Below are positions 17,737 through 29,852 of a stretch of 64,000 nucleotides of DNA, piece after piece. Made by a program: the position numbers and the translations under genes. Positions within the stretch are counted from its first letter, which is position 1; every line of letters begins with the position of its first letter. The notes beneath the pieces were generated by a model, which was not told the origin of the DNA, did not search any database, and was given only the letters and a program-made list of their open reading frames with translations. Origin of the DNA: a bacterium (GTDB lineage Bacteria; Myxococcota_A; Polyangia; Nannocystales; Nannocystaceae); the NCBI GenBank assembly GCA_024742475.1, contig JANSYI010000032.1, forward strand, positions 1 through 64,000. Reading direction: 5' to 3'.

Positions 17737-18876
17737 TCACAAGATCCGCTTGGCTCGCGGATAGCTCCCCAGGATGAACAGCGCCTGGCAGTGCCCGCGC
17801 GCAGCGTCGATCGCCGCGGCCATCTGCGCCTCGTCGCGGTGTCCTTGCGCGTCGAGGAAGAACGTGTAGCTCCAGTTCTCACGCTTGGACGGCCGTTTGT
17901 CGATGTGGGTGAGGTTGATGCCGGCGTCGGCGAAGGCGCGCAGCACCTGCACCAACGCGCCGGGCTCGTGGGAGGTGGTGAACATGACCGAGGTCTTGTC
18001 GTCGCCGCTGGGGCGGGCGGGGGTGCGGGCGATGACGAAGAAGCGGGTGATGTTGTTGGGGTTGTCCTCGATGCTGGGAAAGAGGACGGGCACGCCGTAG
18101 AGCTTCGAGGCGAGGGACGAGGCGATTGCGGCGTTGCCGGGGCGGGGGTCGGCCTTGGCGTCGAGCACGGCCTGCGAGGAGCTCGCGGCGGGCACGAGCT
18201 GCGCCTTGGGGTACTGGGTGCTCAGCCAGCCGCGGCACTGCGCGAAGACCTCCGGCTTGCTGAAGATGCGCTGCACGTCCTTGGGCTCGCAGTCGGCGAG
18301 CAGATTGTGCCGGATCGAAAGCGCGATCTCGGAGTAGACGAGCACCTCGCCCGCCGCGTCTGCAAACGCGTCGAGCGTCTCGGTGATGCCGCCGCCGGTC
18401 GAGTTTTCGATCGGCACCATGCCGTAGTCGACGTGACCGCGGCGGACCTCGGTGAAGACGCCTTCGATCTCGCGGAGGTTCTCGAAGCTGACCGACGCGC
18501 CGAACTGGGCGGTGGCGGCCGCGTGGGAGAACGACCCCGCGGGGCCGAGGTAGCCAATGCGCAGGGGCTGCTCGATTGCGAACGACCCGCTCATCAGCTC
18601 GCGATACACGGCCTCGATGGTGCGGTCGGGCAGGGGGCCCTCGGAGAGGCCGAGCACGCGGGAGAGCACGGCGGCCTCGCGGTGCGGCGCGTAGATCGGG
18701 CCGCCGGTCTGCTGCTTGACCTTGCCCACGTCCACCACCACGCGCGCGCGCTCGTTGAGCAGCTCCACGATCTGCCGGTCGAGCGCGTCGATGCGGGCAC
18801 GAAGCGCGTGCAGGCCCTCGTCGGCGGGATGCTCCTCCCTCACCGAGGCATCGTAGTCGATCGGCGCCTGGACCAA
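17737..18876 (-). CDS. pheA: Bifunctional chorismate mutase / prephenate dehydratase
   Basis: A 379-residue P-protein for phenylalanine synthesis. Residues ~22-100 are an AroQ chorismate mutase (LRARIDALDRQIVELLNERA). Residues ~104-285 are prephenate dehydratase, with GYLGPAGSFSHAA, VPIENSTGGGITETLDAF and the catalytic NNITRFFVIA (Thr277). Residues ~295-370 are an ACT domain for allosteric control; the GAL motif is present (EPGALVQVL), but the usual ESRP motif reads DKRP (327-330). The length matches bacterial P-proteins. It lies upstream of the ZU5-like lipoprotein gene (67-bp gap) on the same strand. Confidence 0.96.
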   Translation of the reverse strand: MVQAPIDYDASVREEHPADEGLHALRARIDALDRQIVELLNERARVVVDVGKVKQQTGGPIYAPHREAAVLSRVLGLSEGPLPDRTIEAVYRELMSGSFAIEQPLRIGYLGPAGSFSHAAATAQFGASVSFENLREIEGVFTEVRRGHVDYGMVPIENSTGGGITETLDAFADAAGEVLVYSEIALSIRHNLLADCEPKDVQRIFSKPEVFAQCRGWLSTQYPKAQLVPAASSSQAVLDAKADPRPGNAAIASSLASKLYGVPVLFPSIEDNPNNITRFFVIARTPARPSGDDKTSVMFTTSHEPGALVQVLRAFADAGINLTHIDKRPSKRENWSYTFFLDAQGHRDEAQMAAAIDAARGHCQALFILGSYPRAKRIL

Positions 18877-18943
18877 GGCGCGGCAACCAACGAAAGAGCC
18901 CCGCGAGGGGCGGGGCTGTCACGTGGCGGACGAGGTCGGCGCG

Positions 18944-19399
18944 CTACTCGATTTCGGCGAGCGCGTACTCGCTGAGGTACATCGCCGAGGCGTAGACGAC
19001 CGCGTCTTCGAGGTCGACGCCGCGGTCGGGCAGGACGCGCCAGCCGTCGGAGGCCTCGGCCACGACCGCAATGTGTTGCGCGGTGTCTTCGCCCACGTCC
19101 ATGTCGCCGAGTTCGTAGGCGACCTCGACCGGGTAGAGGAAGGTGGTGCCGGTCGGGAGGACCGCGTAGCAGGAGCCGAGCGCGTCGCCGAGCTCGCACT
19201 CGACCTCTTCGATGGAGAGTTCGACCTCGGTGTCGAGCGCGCCCTCGGGGATGTCGACGCTGAAGCGGCCGTCCTCGGAGACCAGGGTGCCGCCGCGAGG
19301 CCCGATGGTCTCGCCGGTGGTGTCGCAACCAGATGCGAAGGCGACGACCGCCGCAAAAAGCGCGGTCTTGGTGATGAATGCTTGGTACGTGCTCGCCAT
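18944..19399 (-). CDS. Lipoprotein with ZU5-like domain
   Basis: A 151-residue predicted lipoprotein. The signal peptide ends in VAFASGC, and the mature part starts CDTTGETIGPRGGTLVSEDG. The pattern GGTLVSEDGRFSVDIPEGAL followed by acidic beta strands is typical of ZU5 domains found in bacterial surface proteins; these are structural or binding modules rather than enzymes. The ATG at 19399 has a GGGAGGA ribosome-binding site 7 bases upstream, which settles the start although the frame is open far upstream. The 251 bp before it (19400-19650) are AT-richer than the surroundings and probably hold its promoter, including an 11-bp inverted repeat TTTCC-G-GGAAA at 19443-19453. Confidence 0.82.
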   Translation of the reverse strand: MASTYQAFITKTALFAAVVAFASGCDTTGETIGPRGGTLVSEDGRFSVDIPEGALDTEVELSIEEVECELGDALGSCYAVLPTGTTFLYPVEVAYELGDMDVGEDTAQHIAVVAEASDGWRVLPDRGVDLEDAVVYASAMYLSEYALAEIE

Positions 19400-19650
19400 C
19401 ACTGTCCTCCCTGCACCTACTCTGACTCCCCTCGGCCCCGGGTTTCCGGGAAAGCGGGGAGAAAAGCGCAGAAAATTTGGCGAGTCCCGAAAACCGTGTT
19501 CTATCGGCCGTTTACCGTAGTTCCTACATGTGCTCCAACATCGGTGAGAGTGTGCGAACACCCCCATCGAACCGATGCGTGCGGCGCGCGATAGCGTAGC
19601 GCCGGTAAGGGCACCTACCACCGAGGCAACGAAATGGCGCGAAAACGAGC

Positions 19651-21369
19651 CTAGTGGTTGGACGCGCGGCTTGTTTTGCCCCAGGACCCGCGCTCGGATG
19701 CGGTGGCCAGCTCGGCGAGCTCCGCGACGGGGCCGAGCACCTGCCGAGCCATGCTGCGTGCGATCTCCGAGCGGGCGATCAGCCGGGCCGCAGGCGGGGA
19801 CGCGTAGTAGTAGAAGTCGACCATCGACTGGCCGAGCGCCGAGCGCTGCAGGTAGCGGTCGCGGACCCAGCGAAGCGCCTGGACCTTGTTGTCCCAGGGC
19901 GCGCCGTAGGCCGCCGTGGCCACGAAGCAGAAGCCCTCGACCACCGCGAACTCCTGCTGCGGCGTGGTGACCTCCATCTGCGTCACGTCGCTGGCGTTGG
20001 CGCAGCGGTCCTCGTAGCGGATGCCGACCTGGTAGTTGGTCGAGCCGAACAGCTCGTCGACCTCGCACCACGTGCTCACCCCCGGCGCGAGCGGCTCGCC
20101 GCAGTCCTCGTCGGTGGCGACCTGCTGGATCGCCGAGCTGAGCGTGTCGGGCGTGAACGGCTGGTCGCCCTGCCGGTAGTACAGGCGGACCGCGGAGATG
20201 TCGGCGCCCTCGAGCGCGGGGACGGTGAAGTGCACGCGGACCCGATCGAAGTCGACCGGCTCCACGTCGACGTCGGTCATCGGCGGCAGCGCGACGTCTT
20301 GGCAGCTCCCCCATCCCGATCCGTCACCCTCGCCGCCGCCCTCGGTCCCGTGGCTGTAGACGCCGAAGCGAAAGGTCCGCTCGTTGAGCGTGAACAGCTC
20401 GAGCCGATCGGCTCCGCTTCCGCCTTCGGTGCTGATCGTGTCGTCGGGCGGGTTGAGCTCGCCGTCGTTGCCTTCGAGGTCGCCGTAGCCGGCGTACATG
20501 TCCGTAGAGGTGAAGCCCGAGGCGGTGGGGTCGAAGGGCACCTCGTAGATCACCGAGGGTTGGCCCAGGTAGGGGATGCCGAAGCTGGCCAGGCGCGCGT
20601 CGACGTAGTGGTCGTCCTCGCGGTCGTAGGCCCAGATGCCGTTCTGGTCGTTCTCGACGTTGATCTCGATGCGGGCGACGAGGGGCTGGCCGGCCGCGTC
20701 GGCGGGCAGCATGAACGTGACCAGCTCGGGGACGTACCCCGAGGGCGTGGCGCGGGTGACCGCGTCGAGGTCGTTGAGCTCGGCGAACGTCCGGACGTCG
20801 GCGTGGTCGTGATCCTGTTCGAACTCTACGAGGTCGGAGCGCGGGGGGTAGACGCTGGTCTCGTCGGAGAAGCGGCCCTTGTCGGACTGGAACACCGCCG
20901 GCGAGGGGCAGGTGAGCGTGTCGGTGGAGATCGTCTCGTGCTCGTCCGCAGTGAGCGGTCGGCAGAAGTAGGGCTCGGGCGAGCTCGAGTTCTCGTGCCA
21001 GCCAAGCGAGTTTGCGTCGGCGGGGTTGTCGTCGTGAAAGACGAGCTTGGGGTAGGTGGTGTCGCGGGCGTGTGCCCACACGGGGAGCACGCCAGGGCGC
21101 GGGCCGTAGGGGAAGCGCCAGCTGGACAGGAAGTCCCAGCGGCCCGGACGGTTGCCGATGCCGAGCGTGCCGGTGGCCTGCGTGACGAAGACGTCCTGCA
21201 CGAAGTTGCCCTCGGCGTCTTCGAGCCAGATCGCGATCTGGGCCCCGGGCACGGGCTGGAAGTGGAACTCCACCAGCACGTCACCTTCGGCCGCCGACGC
21301 GAGCGAGGGGGAGAGGGCCAAACCCAAGACCCCCGTGCACCAGCGAAGTGCTGCGCGTCGCGATCGCAT
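19651..21369 (-). CDS. Secreted protein with CFI-box-type C-terminus
   Basis: A 572-residue exported protein. The signal peptide (MRSRRAALRWCTGVLGLALS, cleaved after SLASA) is followed by a beta-rich domain with IAIWLEDAEGNFVQDVFVTQ and GRWDFLSSWRFPYGP, which resembles domains that carry tethered periplasmic flavin or hydrogen-oxidation partners (DUF2271-like), although this is uncertain. A fibronectin-type-III-like stretch follows around residues 385-470. The last ~95 residues start with CFVATAAYGAPWDNKVQALR and end in a helical VDFYYYASPPAARLIARSE region, the layout of the CFI-box-CTERM group of exported proteins. Function unknown. The ATG at 21369 was chosen for its signal peptide. Confidence 0.8.
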   Translation of the reverse strand: MRSRRAALRWCTGVLGLALSPSLASAAEGDVLVEFHFQPVPGAQIAIWLEDAEGNFVQDVFVTQATGTLGIGNRPGRWDFLSSWRFPYGPRPGVLPVWAHARDTTYPKLVFHDDNPADANSLGWHENSSSPEPYFCRPLTADEHETISTDTLTCPSPAVFQSDKGRFSDETSVYPPRSDLVEFEQDHDHADVRTFAELNDLDAVTRATPSGYVPELVTFMLPADAAGQPLVARIEINVENDQNGIWAYDREDDHYVDARLASFGIPYLGQPSVIYEVPFDPTASGFTSTDMYAGYGDLEGNDGELNPPDDTISTEGGSGADRLELFTLNERTFRFGVYSHGTEGGGEGDGSGWGSCQDVALPPMTDVDVEPVDFDRVRVHFTVPALEGADISAVRLYYRQGDQPFTPDTLSSAIQQVATDEDCGEPLAPGVSTWCEVDELFGSTNYQVGIRYEDRCANASDVTQMEVTTPQQEFAVVEGFCFVATAAYGAPWDNKVQALRWVRDRYLQRSALGQSMVDFYYYASPPAARLIARSEIARSMARQVLGPVAELAELATASERGSWGKTSRASNH

Positions 21370-21427
21370 GGCGGCGAGTATAGCGACGCGAGGCCGTCTC
21401 GCGCCCCTCGATCGCCGCTTGGTGGCC

Positions 21428-21480
21428 CCGAATCGGCCGAATCGGCGGACGCAGCGCCCGCAACCTTCGACACGTCGAAC
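21428..21480. promoter_or_regulatory. Cluster of palindromes in a divergent intergenic region
   Basis: The 162-bp gap between two divergent exported-protein genes holds a tandem duplication of the palindromic nonamer CCGA-A-TCGG (21428-21436 and 21437-21445) and, 21 bases on, the inverted repeat TTCGAC-AC-GTCGAA (21467-21480). They could be operator sites for one or two regulators acting on both genes. No regulator gene is adjacent. Confidence 0.4.
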
Positions 21481-21531
21481 CTTCACGCGTCGATGTTCGG
21501 CGGTGCCTGCGGTTGGTAGCCTGCCTGCGAA

Positions 21532-22929
21532 GTGTCGCGCTTGCTCCCGCTTTGTGCGCTCGTGGCCCTGGTCCCGGCGTGCACGCCCTCATCCGAGACC
21601 GCGCAGGTCCCGACCGCGGCCCCGTCCTTGCCCGAGCCCCCACCTCCACCCGAGCACGGCCTGCCGATGGTGGAGTTCGGCAGCACGTGGACGCCGGCGC
21701 GGGCTGTGGCTGGCGATCTCGGCGCGCTGCAGGACGCGCTGGGCGGGCGTGGACCCGCGACGGCGTGGGTCGATGCGCGGCTGGGGCACGGCGCGGCCAC
21801 CCGACGTTCGCTCTCGCAGCTCGCGCCGGAGCGTGCCTGGGCGGTCGAGACCCAGGCGTGGCAGGACGTCGTCGAGGGGATGCCGGCGCTTCGCCGCCAG
21901 CCGGACACCGCGTCTCCGCTCTACCCCGCGGGGGGCGTATCCGCCAAGGAGGCGGTCACCCAGACCACGCTGGTGCTCGGGGAGGCGCACGTCGATCTTC
22001 GAGCGTGGAGGGCACTGCCCGTCGCCGCCTCGGGCTCGTGTCAGCCGGCCTTCGATGCGCTGGCGCTGGCACAGGAGCAGTCGCTCGCCTACCTCGAGCC
22101 CTTTCTCGACCACGCCGACACCGTGCTGCGCCTGCGCTTTCGGGCCGAACTCGCCGGCGTGATCGACTCGATGCGGGTCGACGTCACCGCGTTCGAGTCT
22201 CCGATCGCCGAGCAGGGCGCGTCGTCAGACCAGGAGCAGACGCACGCCTGCGGACACGCGCTGTACGAGCGGGTCGAGGCCGCACAGGCGTGTCTGCGGG
22301 GAGACGCGTGCGCGATCGGACCGCGCATGGTGCTGCGCGGTGGGGTCGCGGTGGCCATGGCCGCGCCGCCGTGGAGCCCGGACGACTGCCGGGATCGGGT
22401 GCCGCTTCGCGTCGAGGCACAGCTGCAGGAGATCGCGACCCGAGCCGCGGTCGAGACGGTCTCGCAGCTCGAGCCGCGTTGGGTGACGCTCGCGGATCGG
22501 CTCGGAGCGATGGGAGTCGTCTACGAGGCGCTGGACGACGTGTGCTCGCCCCGGCGGCGACGGTTCGCCGAGGAGGACCTGGCCGACGCCCGCGTCCGTC
22601 TGTCTCGGGTCGAACGCGCGCTGGGCTCGGACGTGCTCGACGAGTCGGGGCGGTGGGACGTCGAGACGGGCCGCGTGTTCTTGCCCGGGACCGGTCCCGT
22701 GCGGACGCTCGCCACGTTCGTGCCCGCCAAGGGCGGGGCATCGCAGCAGGCCGTCGCCGAGGCCAAGGGTGTGCGCCGGTTCCTGCTCTCGCGCTCGCTG
22801 TGTCGCTCGGGGTTCAGCGAGCGACCGCTCGCGGTCGCGGTGTTCGAGCCGGGGCAGGCGGAGGCGAGCTTTGCGGGCTTCCTCTACGAGGAGACCTTCG
22901 CCTGCGCCGACTTGCCGCTGCCGCTTTGA
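21532..22929 (+). CDS. Predicted lipoprotein of unknown function
   Basis: A 465-residue protein starting with GTG. The signal peptide MSRLLPLCALVALVPAC ends in a lipobox-like VPAC, and the mature N-terminus is a Pro/Ser-rich linker with LPEPPPPPEHG. The rest is largely helical with scattered Cys residues (C-x-GHALYERVEAAQACLRGDAC and a C-terminal pair CRSG...CADLP), suggesting disulfides. I do not recognise a domain. It is divergent from the CFI-box gene, and its last 46 bases overlap the convergent glycosyltransferase-like gene. Confidence 0.72.
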   Translation: MSRLLPLCALVALVPACTPSSETAQVPTAAPSLPEPPPPPEHGLPMVEFGSTWTPARAVAGDLGALQDALGGRGPATAWVDARLGHGAATRRSLSQLAPERAWAVETQAWQDVVEGMPALRRQPDTASPLYPAGGVSAKEAVTQTTLVLGEAHVDLRAWRALPVAASGSCQPAFDALALAQEQSLAYLEPFLDHADTVLRLRFRAELAGVIDSMRVDVTAFESPIAEQGASSDQEQTHACGHALYERVEAAQACLRGDACAIGPRMVLRGGVAVAMAAPPWSPDDCRDRVPLRVEAQLQEIATRAAVETVSQLEPRWVTLADRLGAMGVVYEALDDVCSPRRRRFAEEDLADARVRLSRVERALGSDVLDESGRWDVETGRVFLPGTGPVRTLATFVPAKGGASQQAVAEAKGVRRFLLSRSLCRSGFSERPLAVAVFEPGQAEASFAGFLYEETFACADLPLPL

Positions 22930-24383
22930 CGGCGCTTCCACAGCGTCCACGCGCCCCAAGCGACGACCGCGTAGGACTCGACCGCGAGCGCGATCAGCAA
23001 GAGGTCGTAGGGCATGCGGTGGCGGGTGCCGCCGAAGAAGATCGCCGACTGCAGCAGCAGCGCGAGGATCTGCACCGAGAGCAGACCTCGCTTGGCCGCG
23101 CGGTGGCCCGGCACCAGGACCCACAGCAGGCCGAGCCACGAGGGCACCATCAGCCAGTACATCACCTGGTCGTTCCACCACTGCGCGGGCGCCCTCCATG
23201 CCTTGGGCCCCGAGTCGGGCCACGGGATGTTGTGGAACCACAGCAGCGACATGTTGTCCCACGAGTAGGCCACCTGCTGGCCCCAGCCGGTCTTCTCGAT
23301 GCACTTGCGGATGTACTCGTGGTGCTGGGCCTTGTCGCCGATGTAGCCCTCGTAGCTGAACGTGTCGCCGAAGGCGGCGTTCATGCGCATGCCCGGCTCG
23401 GTGCGCTCACGCTTCGCCCGGGCCTCGGCGTTGACGACCTGCAGCAGCGGCGGCGGACGGAAGTGGACCTTGCCGTGCCCCTTGCCGTCGGGCAGCGACT
23501 CGATCTTCGAGTTGTGGCAGCGGCCCATCACCAGGTTGAAGCTGCCGTTCTCGGAGACGAGCCCGTAGCGGCCGGTGTTGTGGTGCAGGTGCACCGACGC
23601 GGCGAGCAAACAAAGGCCCAGCGGGACGGCGGAGAGCAGCAGGTGGGTGAACCTGATCTTGGGCAGGGCCTTGCGCCGCACGATCCAGTACAGGCCGACG
23701 AAGGCCGCCGACAAGAGGATCTGCGGGCGAAAGAGCGCGCCCACGCCCGCGAAGACACCGAGCATCAGGGCGTCGCGGCGCCGCCCGTGGTCGGCCGTGC
23801 GCAACACGGCGAGGACCGCCCCGGTGAGGAAGAAACAAAACGGCGTCTCGGAGAGGATGTACCCGCCGTTGGAGAAGTGCGGATAGTAGAGGATGCCGAT
23901 CAGGCCCACGGCGGGGGGCACCGCGGCGAAGGGGCTCATGCGGCGCGCGACCGCGTAGCCCATCGCAACCGAGGAGGCGCCGATGAACGCGTAGAGGATG
24001 CTGACGCCAGGGTCGAGCGTGCCGTCGGTGAGCCAGAGCAGCCCCGCGACCATCCAGTGGGTCGCAAACGGGAAGAACGCCGAGTACTCGTGCGGCTTGG
24101 AGAAGTCGCGCAGAAGACGCTCAGCCCTCTGCACGTAGCCGTTCATGTCCGAGTAGACGTAGTCGCCCAGCGGGTGAACCTCGAGGTTCCAGTGGAGGCG
24201 AACGGCCAGGGCGCCCAAGAAGACGCAGATCAGCCAGCGTTCGGTCCACAGCCACGCCAGGATGCGGCCGAGGACGCCCTCGCGTGCGGGCTCCGGGCTG
24301 GGCGGAGTCGATGGGGGGGAGGGGGACAAGGCTAAGGTAGGGGGGAGTGGTACCGCGACTCGGGCGGCGACGCCAGCGGCCAT
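22884..24383 (-). CDS. GT-C-type membrane glycosyltransferase (GT39/ArnT-like)
   Basis: A protein of about 499 residues with a cytoplasmic Pro/Ser-rich N-terminus and 9-11 hydrophobic segments, e.g. LICVFLGALAVRLHWNLEVH, PAVGLIGILYYPHFSNGGYI, LLLSAVPLGLCLLAASVHLH and a C-terminal group. The first extracytoplasmic loop has GDYVYSDMNGYVQRAERLLRD, with acidic residues placed as in GT-C enzymes that use lipid-linked sugars. A soluble part with Cys/His (ENGSFNLVMGRCHNSKIES) lies in the second half. A role in glycosylating an envelope lipid or protein is likely, but donor and acceptor are unknown. The start at 24383 is the best fit, because the longer frame upstream is a shadow of the divergent gene. 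Confidence 0.78.
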   Translation of the reverse strand: MAAGVAARVAVPLPPTLALSPSPPSTPPSPEPAREGVLGRILAWLWTERWLICVFLGALAVRLHWNLEVHPLGDYVYSDMNGYVQRAERLLRDFSKPHEYSAFFPFATHWMVAGLLWLTDGTLDPGVSILYAFIGASSVAMGYAVARRMSPFAAVPPAVGLIGILYYPHFSNGGYILSETPFCFFLTGAVLAVLRTADHGRRRDALMLGVFAGVGALFRPQILLSAAFVGLYWIVRRKALPKIRFTHLLLSAVPLGLCLLAASVHLHHNTGRYGLVSENGSFNLVMGRCHNSKIESLPDGKGHGKVHFRPPPLLQVVNAEARAKRERTEPGMRMNAAFGDTFSYEGYIGDKAQHHEYIRKCIEKTGWGQQVAYSWDNMSLLWFHNIPWPDSGPKAWRAPAQWWNDQVMYWLMVPSWLGLLWVLVPGHRAAKRGLLSVQILALLLQSAIFFGGTRHRMPYDLLLIALAVESYAVVAWGAWTLWKRRQSGSGKSAQAKVSS

Positions 24384-24420
24384 CTGGGGAGCGCCGGCCG
24401 CTCGGGTTATCGTCCCGAAC

Positions 24421-26787
24421 ATGAAGGTGGTTGGGCGGGTGTTCGTGATTGCAGGCGCCATGCTGCTGCTGGCCTGCAGCGCCGAGGCGATACCGCAGGG
24501 CTGGGATCCCGGCGAGACCGACACCGAGGCCGCGCCGACCGAGACGACGACGACCGACAGCTCGCCGCCGGGCAGCGAGGGATCGACGCGGGGTGCGGCC
24601 TCCGAGGACCCGACGGACGACACCGACGGCACCGCAGGGAGTACCGGCGAGCCTCCCGATGACCCCGGCGATCCGTTCGAGCCCGTGCCCGAACCCGAGC
24701 CGCTCGACGACGATGGGGTCGCCGCGCTGCAGGCCGCGCTGGCGGGGGTGCTGGACAGCGGCACCCTCGGCGGAGCCACCGTCGGTGCGCTCGTCGTCGA
24801 CCTCGAGACCGACCAGGTGCTCTTCGAGCGCAACGCCGACCAGCTCCTGGTCCCCGCGAGCAACGCAAAGATGTTCACCACCGCGGCGATGCTCGACATC
24901 TTGGGCCCCGACACGCGGATGCAGACCGAGGTGTGGGCCGACGCGGATCCCGACGGCGGGGGGACGATCAGCGGCGATGTGTACCTGGTGGGGCACCACG
25001 ACGTGTCGTGGTCGACCGACTTCTACGCAGGCCCTCGCGAGCCGCTCGATCGCATCGCCGAGCTGCTCTACGCCCAGGGCGTTCGCACGATCACCGGAGA
25101 CGCGATCGTGCACGGCGAGTTCATCTACGAAGGTGCGTCGCTGGGCACGTACAACGCGGCGAACTACCGAGCGGCCGCCGCGACGCGGTTCGGAGACGCC
25201 CTCGCGGCGGCGGGCATCTCCGTGCAGGGGGCGACGGGCTCGAGCGCGTCGTTCGAGGCCCCGGGCGGGTCGACCCAGCTGCTGACGTGGGCATCGCCAC
25301 CGCTGAGCTCGATGGCCGTGCCGATCAACGTGCGCAGCCACAACGAGTTCGCGGACATCTGGCTGCGACACCTGGGCTGGGCGCAGGCGGGCGAGAGCAC
25401 CTATGAGGCCGGCGGCGCCGCGATGGTGGACTGGATGGCCTCGCTGCCCACCGACAACACCGGGGCGGTGTGGAACGACGGCTCGGGCCTCTCTCACGGC
25501 AACCGCACCTCGGCGCGCAACATCGTGGACCTGATCGCCAGCATGGAGAACTCTCCGCAGGCCGATCGCTGGATGCGGTCGATGGCGATCGCGGGCGTGC
25601 GGGGCACGATCGGTGGCCGGATGACGGGTCCCACGACGGTGGGGCGCTTTTGGGGCAAGACCGGGACGCTGCCGTCGATCGGCGTGGTCGCGCTCAGCGG
25701 CATCTTGTTTCACCGCGACGACGGGCGCCGCTACGCGGTGTCGATGCTCTTCAACGGGGTGCCGAACGTGAGCTCGGCGCGGGGCGTGCAAGACCAGTTC
25801 GTCGCCGCGGTCGCGGAGAATCACCACGGCGTCGCGCGACCGGGCGCGCCGGAGTTGGACCATGCCCTCGGGGCCGACTCCGACGTTGTCGAGCTGGCAT
25901 GGAGCCCCGTGGAGGGGGCGGCGGGCTACGCCGTGTGGCTGAGCCCCGACGGCGAGCAGTGGTCGCGTGAGGACGCCCGCCGGGTGGACGGCACGGAGTT
26001 TCGGGCGGGCCAGCTGCCCTTCGATCCGACGTACGTGCGGGTGACCGCCTTCACCGAGGACGCCGGCGCGACGCACTCGGTGGCCAGCGACGTGTACGGC
26101 GCGACCGCGGCGCCCGGTCGCGCGAGCGTGCTGGTGGTCGATGGGCACGAGCGCTGGCAGGCGCAGCGGGTGTCCGAGAACCCCCGCGCGGTGGGCCACA
26201 ACTTCGTGGTGCGCTACGGCGAGGCGCTGCCGGTGAGCTTCGACTCCGCCTCGGCCGCGATGGTCGGCGACGAGGTGGTGTCGCTGGCCGACTACGACGC
26301 GGTGCTGTGGATGCTCGGCGAAGAGAGCGACGCGCACCTGAGCTTCGACGACCTCGAGCAAGACGTCGCGGCCTCGTATGTCGAGGGTGGCGGCGCGCTG
26401 ATGGTCTCGGGGGCGGAGTTCGCCTACGACCTCGGCTCGGTCGGCACGCCGCAGGACGCCGCGTTCCTCGCCGACGTGCTGCACGTCACCTACGCGGGCG
26501 ACGACGCCGCGACGTGGTGGCTCCACGAGGGCTCCGGGCCGCTTTCAGGCTCGGGGGTGTTGGGCTTCTCGACCCGCGACGCGATCGTGGTCGACTACCC
26601 CGACCAGCTCGCGCCCGTCGGCGGCGGCGAGGCCGTGCTGCGCTACTTCGGGGGTGCGGGCGGCACGGCCGCGGTCGCCTGGTCGGGCACGGGCAGCACG
26701 TTCGCGCTCGGTGTGCCGCTGGAGTCGATCGAAGGCGCAGAGCAGCGAGCCTGGCTACTCGGCCAGGTGCTCGCCTCGTTCGAGTGA
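24421..26787 (+). CDS. dacB: PBP4-type D-Ala-D-Ala carboxypeptidase/endopeptidase with FN3 and amidotransferase-like extension
   Basis: A 788-residue S13-family lipoprotein. The lipobox is LLLAC (Cys19), followed by a Thr/Ser/Glu-rich linker to residue ~95. The penicillin-binding triad is intact: Ser147-Asn-Ala-Lys150, Ser306-His-Asn308 and Lys413-Thr-Gly. PBP4 enzymes trim or open peptidoglycan cross-links. The usual family ends near residue 475; this one carries about 310 more residues. First comes a fibronectin-III-like part (VVELAWSPVEGAAGYAVWLS), then an alpha/beta region from ~570 (ASVLVVDGHERWQ, ADYDAVLWMLGEES, YVEGGGALMVSG) that resembles class-I glutamine-amidotransferase-like folds, without an obvious Cys nucleophile. 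A second PBP4 homologue lies at 37959-39443. Confidence 0.9.
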   Translation: MKVVGRVFVIAGAMLLLACSAEAIPQGWDPGETDTEAAPTETTTTDSSPPGSEGSTRGAASEDPTDDTDGTAGSTGEPPDDPGDPFEPVPEPEPLDDDGVAALQAALAGVLDSGTLGGATVGALVVDLETDQVLFERNADQLLVPASNAKMFTTAAMLDILGPDTRMQTEVWADADPDGGGTISGDVYLVGHHDVSWSTDFYAGPREPLDRIAELLYAQGVRTITGDAIVHGEFIYEGASLGTYNAANYRAAAATRFGDALAAAGISVQGATGSSASFEAPGGSTQLLTWASPPLSSMAVPINVRSHNEFADIWLRHLGWAQAGESTYEAGGAAMVDWMASLPTDNTGAVWNDGSGLSHGNRTSARNIVDLIASMENSPQADRWMRSMAIAGVRGTIGGRMTGPTTVGRFWGKTGTLPSIGVVALSGILFHRDDGRRYAVSMLFNGVPNVSSARGVQDQFVAAVAENHHGVARPGAPELDHALGADSDVVELAWSPVEGAAGYAVWLSPDGEQWSREDARRVDGTEFRAGQLPFDPTYVRVTAFTEDAGATHSVASDVYGATAAPGRASVLVVDGHERWQAQRVSENPRAVGHNFVVRYGEALPVSFDSASAAMVGDEVVSLADYDAVLWMLGEESDAHLSFDDLEQDVAASYVEGGGALMVSGAEFAYDLGSVGTPQDAAFLADVLHVTYAGDDAATWWLHEGSGPLSGSGVLGFSTRDAIVVDYPDQLAPVGGGEAVLRYFGGAGGTAAVAWSGTGSTFALGVPLESIEGAEQRAWLLGQVLASFE

Positions 26788-26822
26788 TTGCGGGCCCAGG
26801 GGCGGGCTGATATCCCGCGGCC

Positions 26823-29840
<3,018 letters not shown>

Positions 29841-29852
29841 AGGAGCCTGCCC

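Noticed and set aside
21513-24335. 940-codon open frame on the plus strand
   Set aside because: Overlaps a signal-peptide lipoprotein in another frame and is antisense to a membrane protein; no signal or motif.
24384-24914. N-terminal extension of the membrane glycosyltransferase
   Set aside because: It is antisense to the signal peptide and linker of the divergent PBP4 gene and has only low-complexity Ser/Pro sequence.
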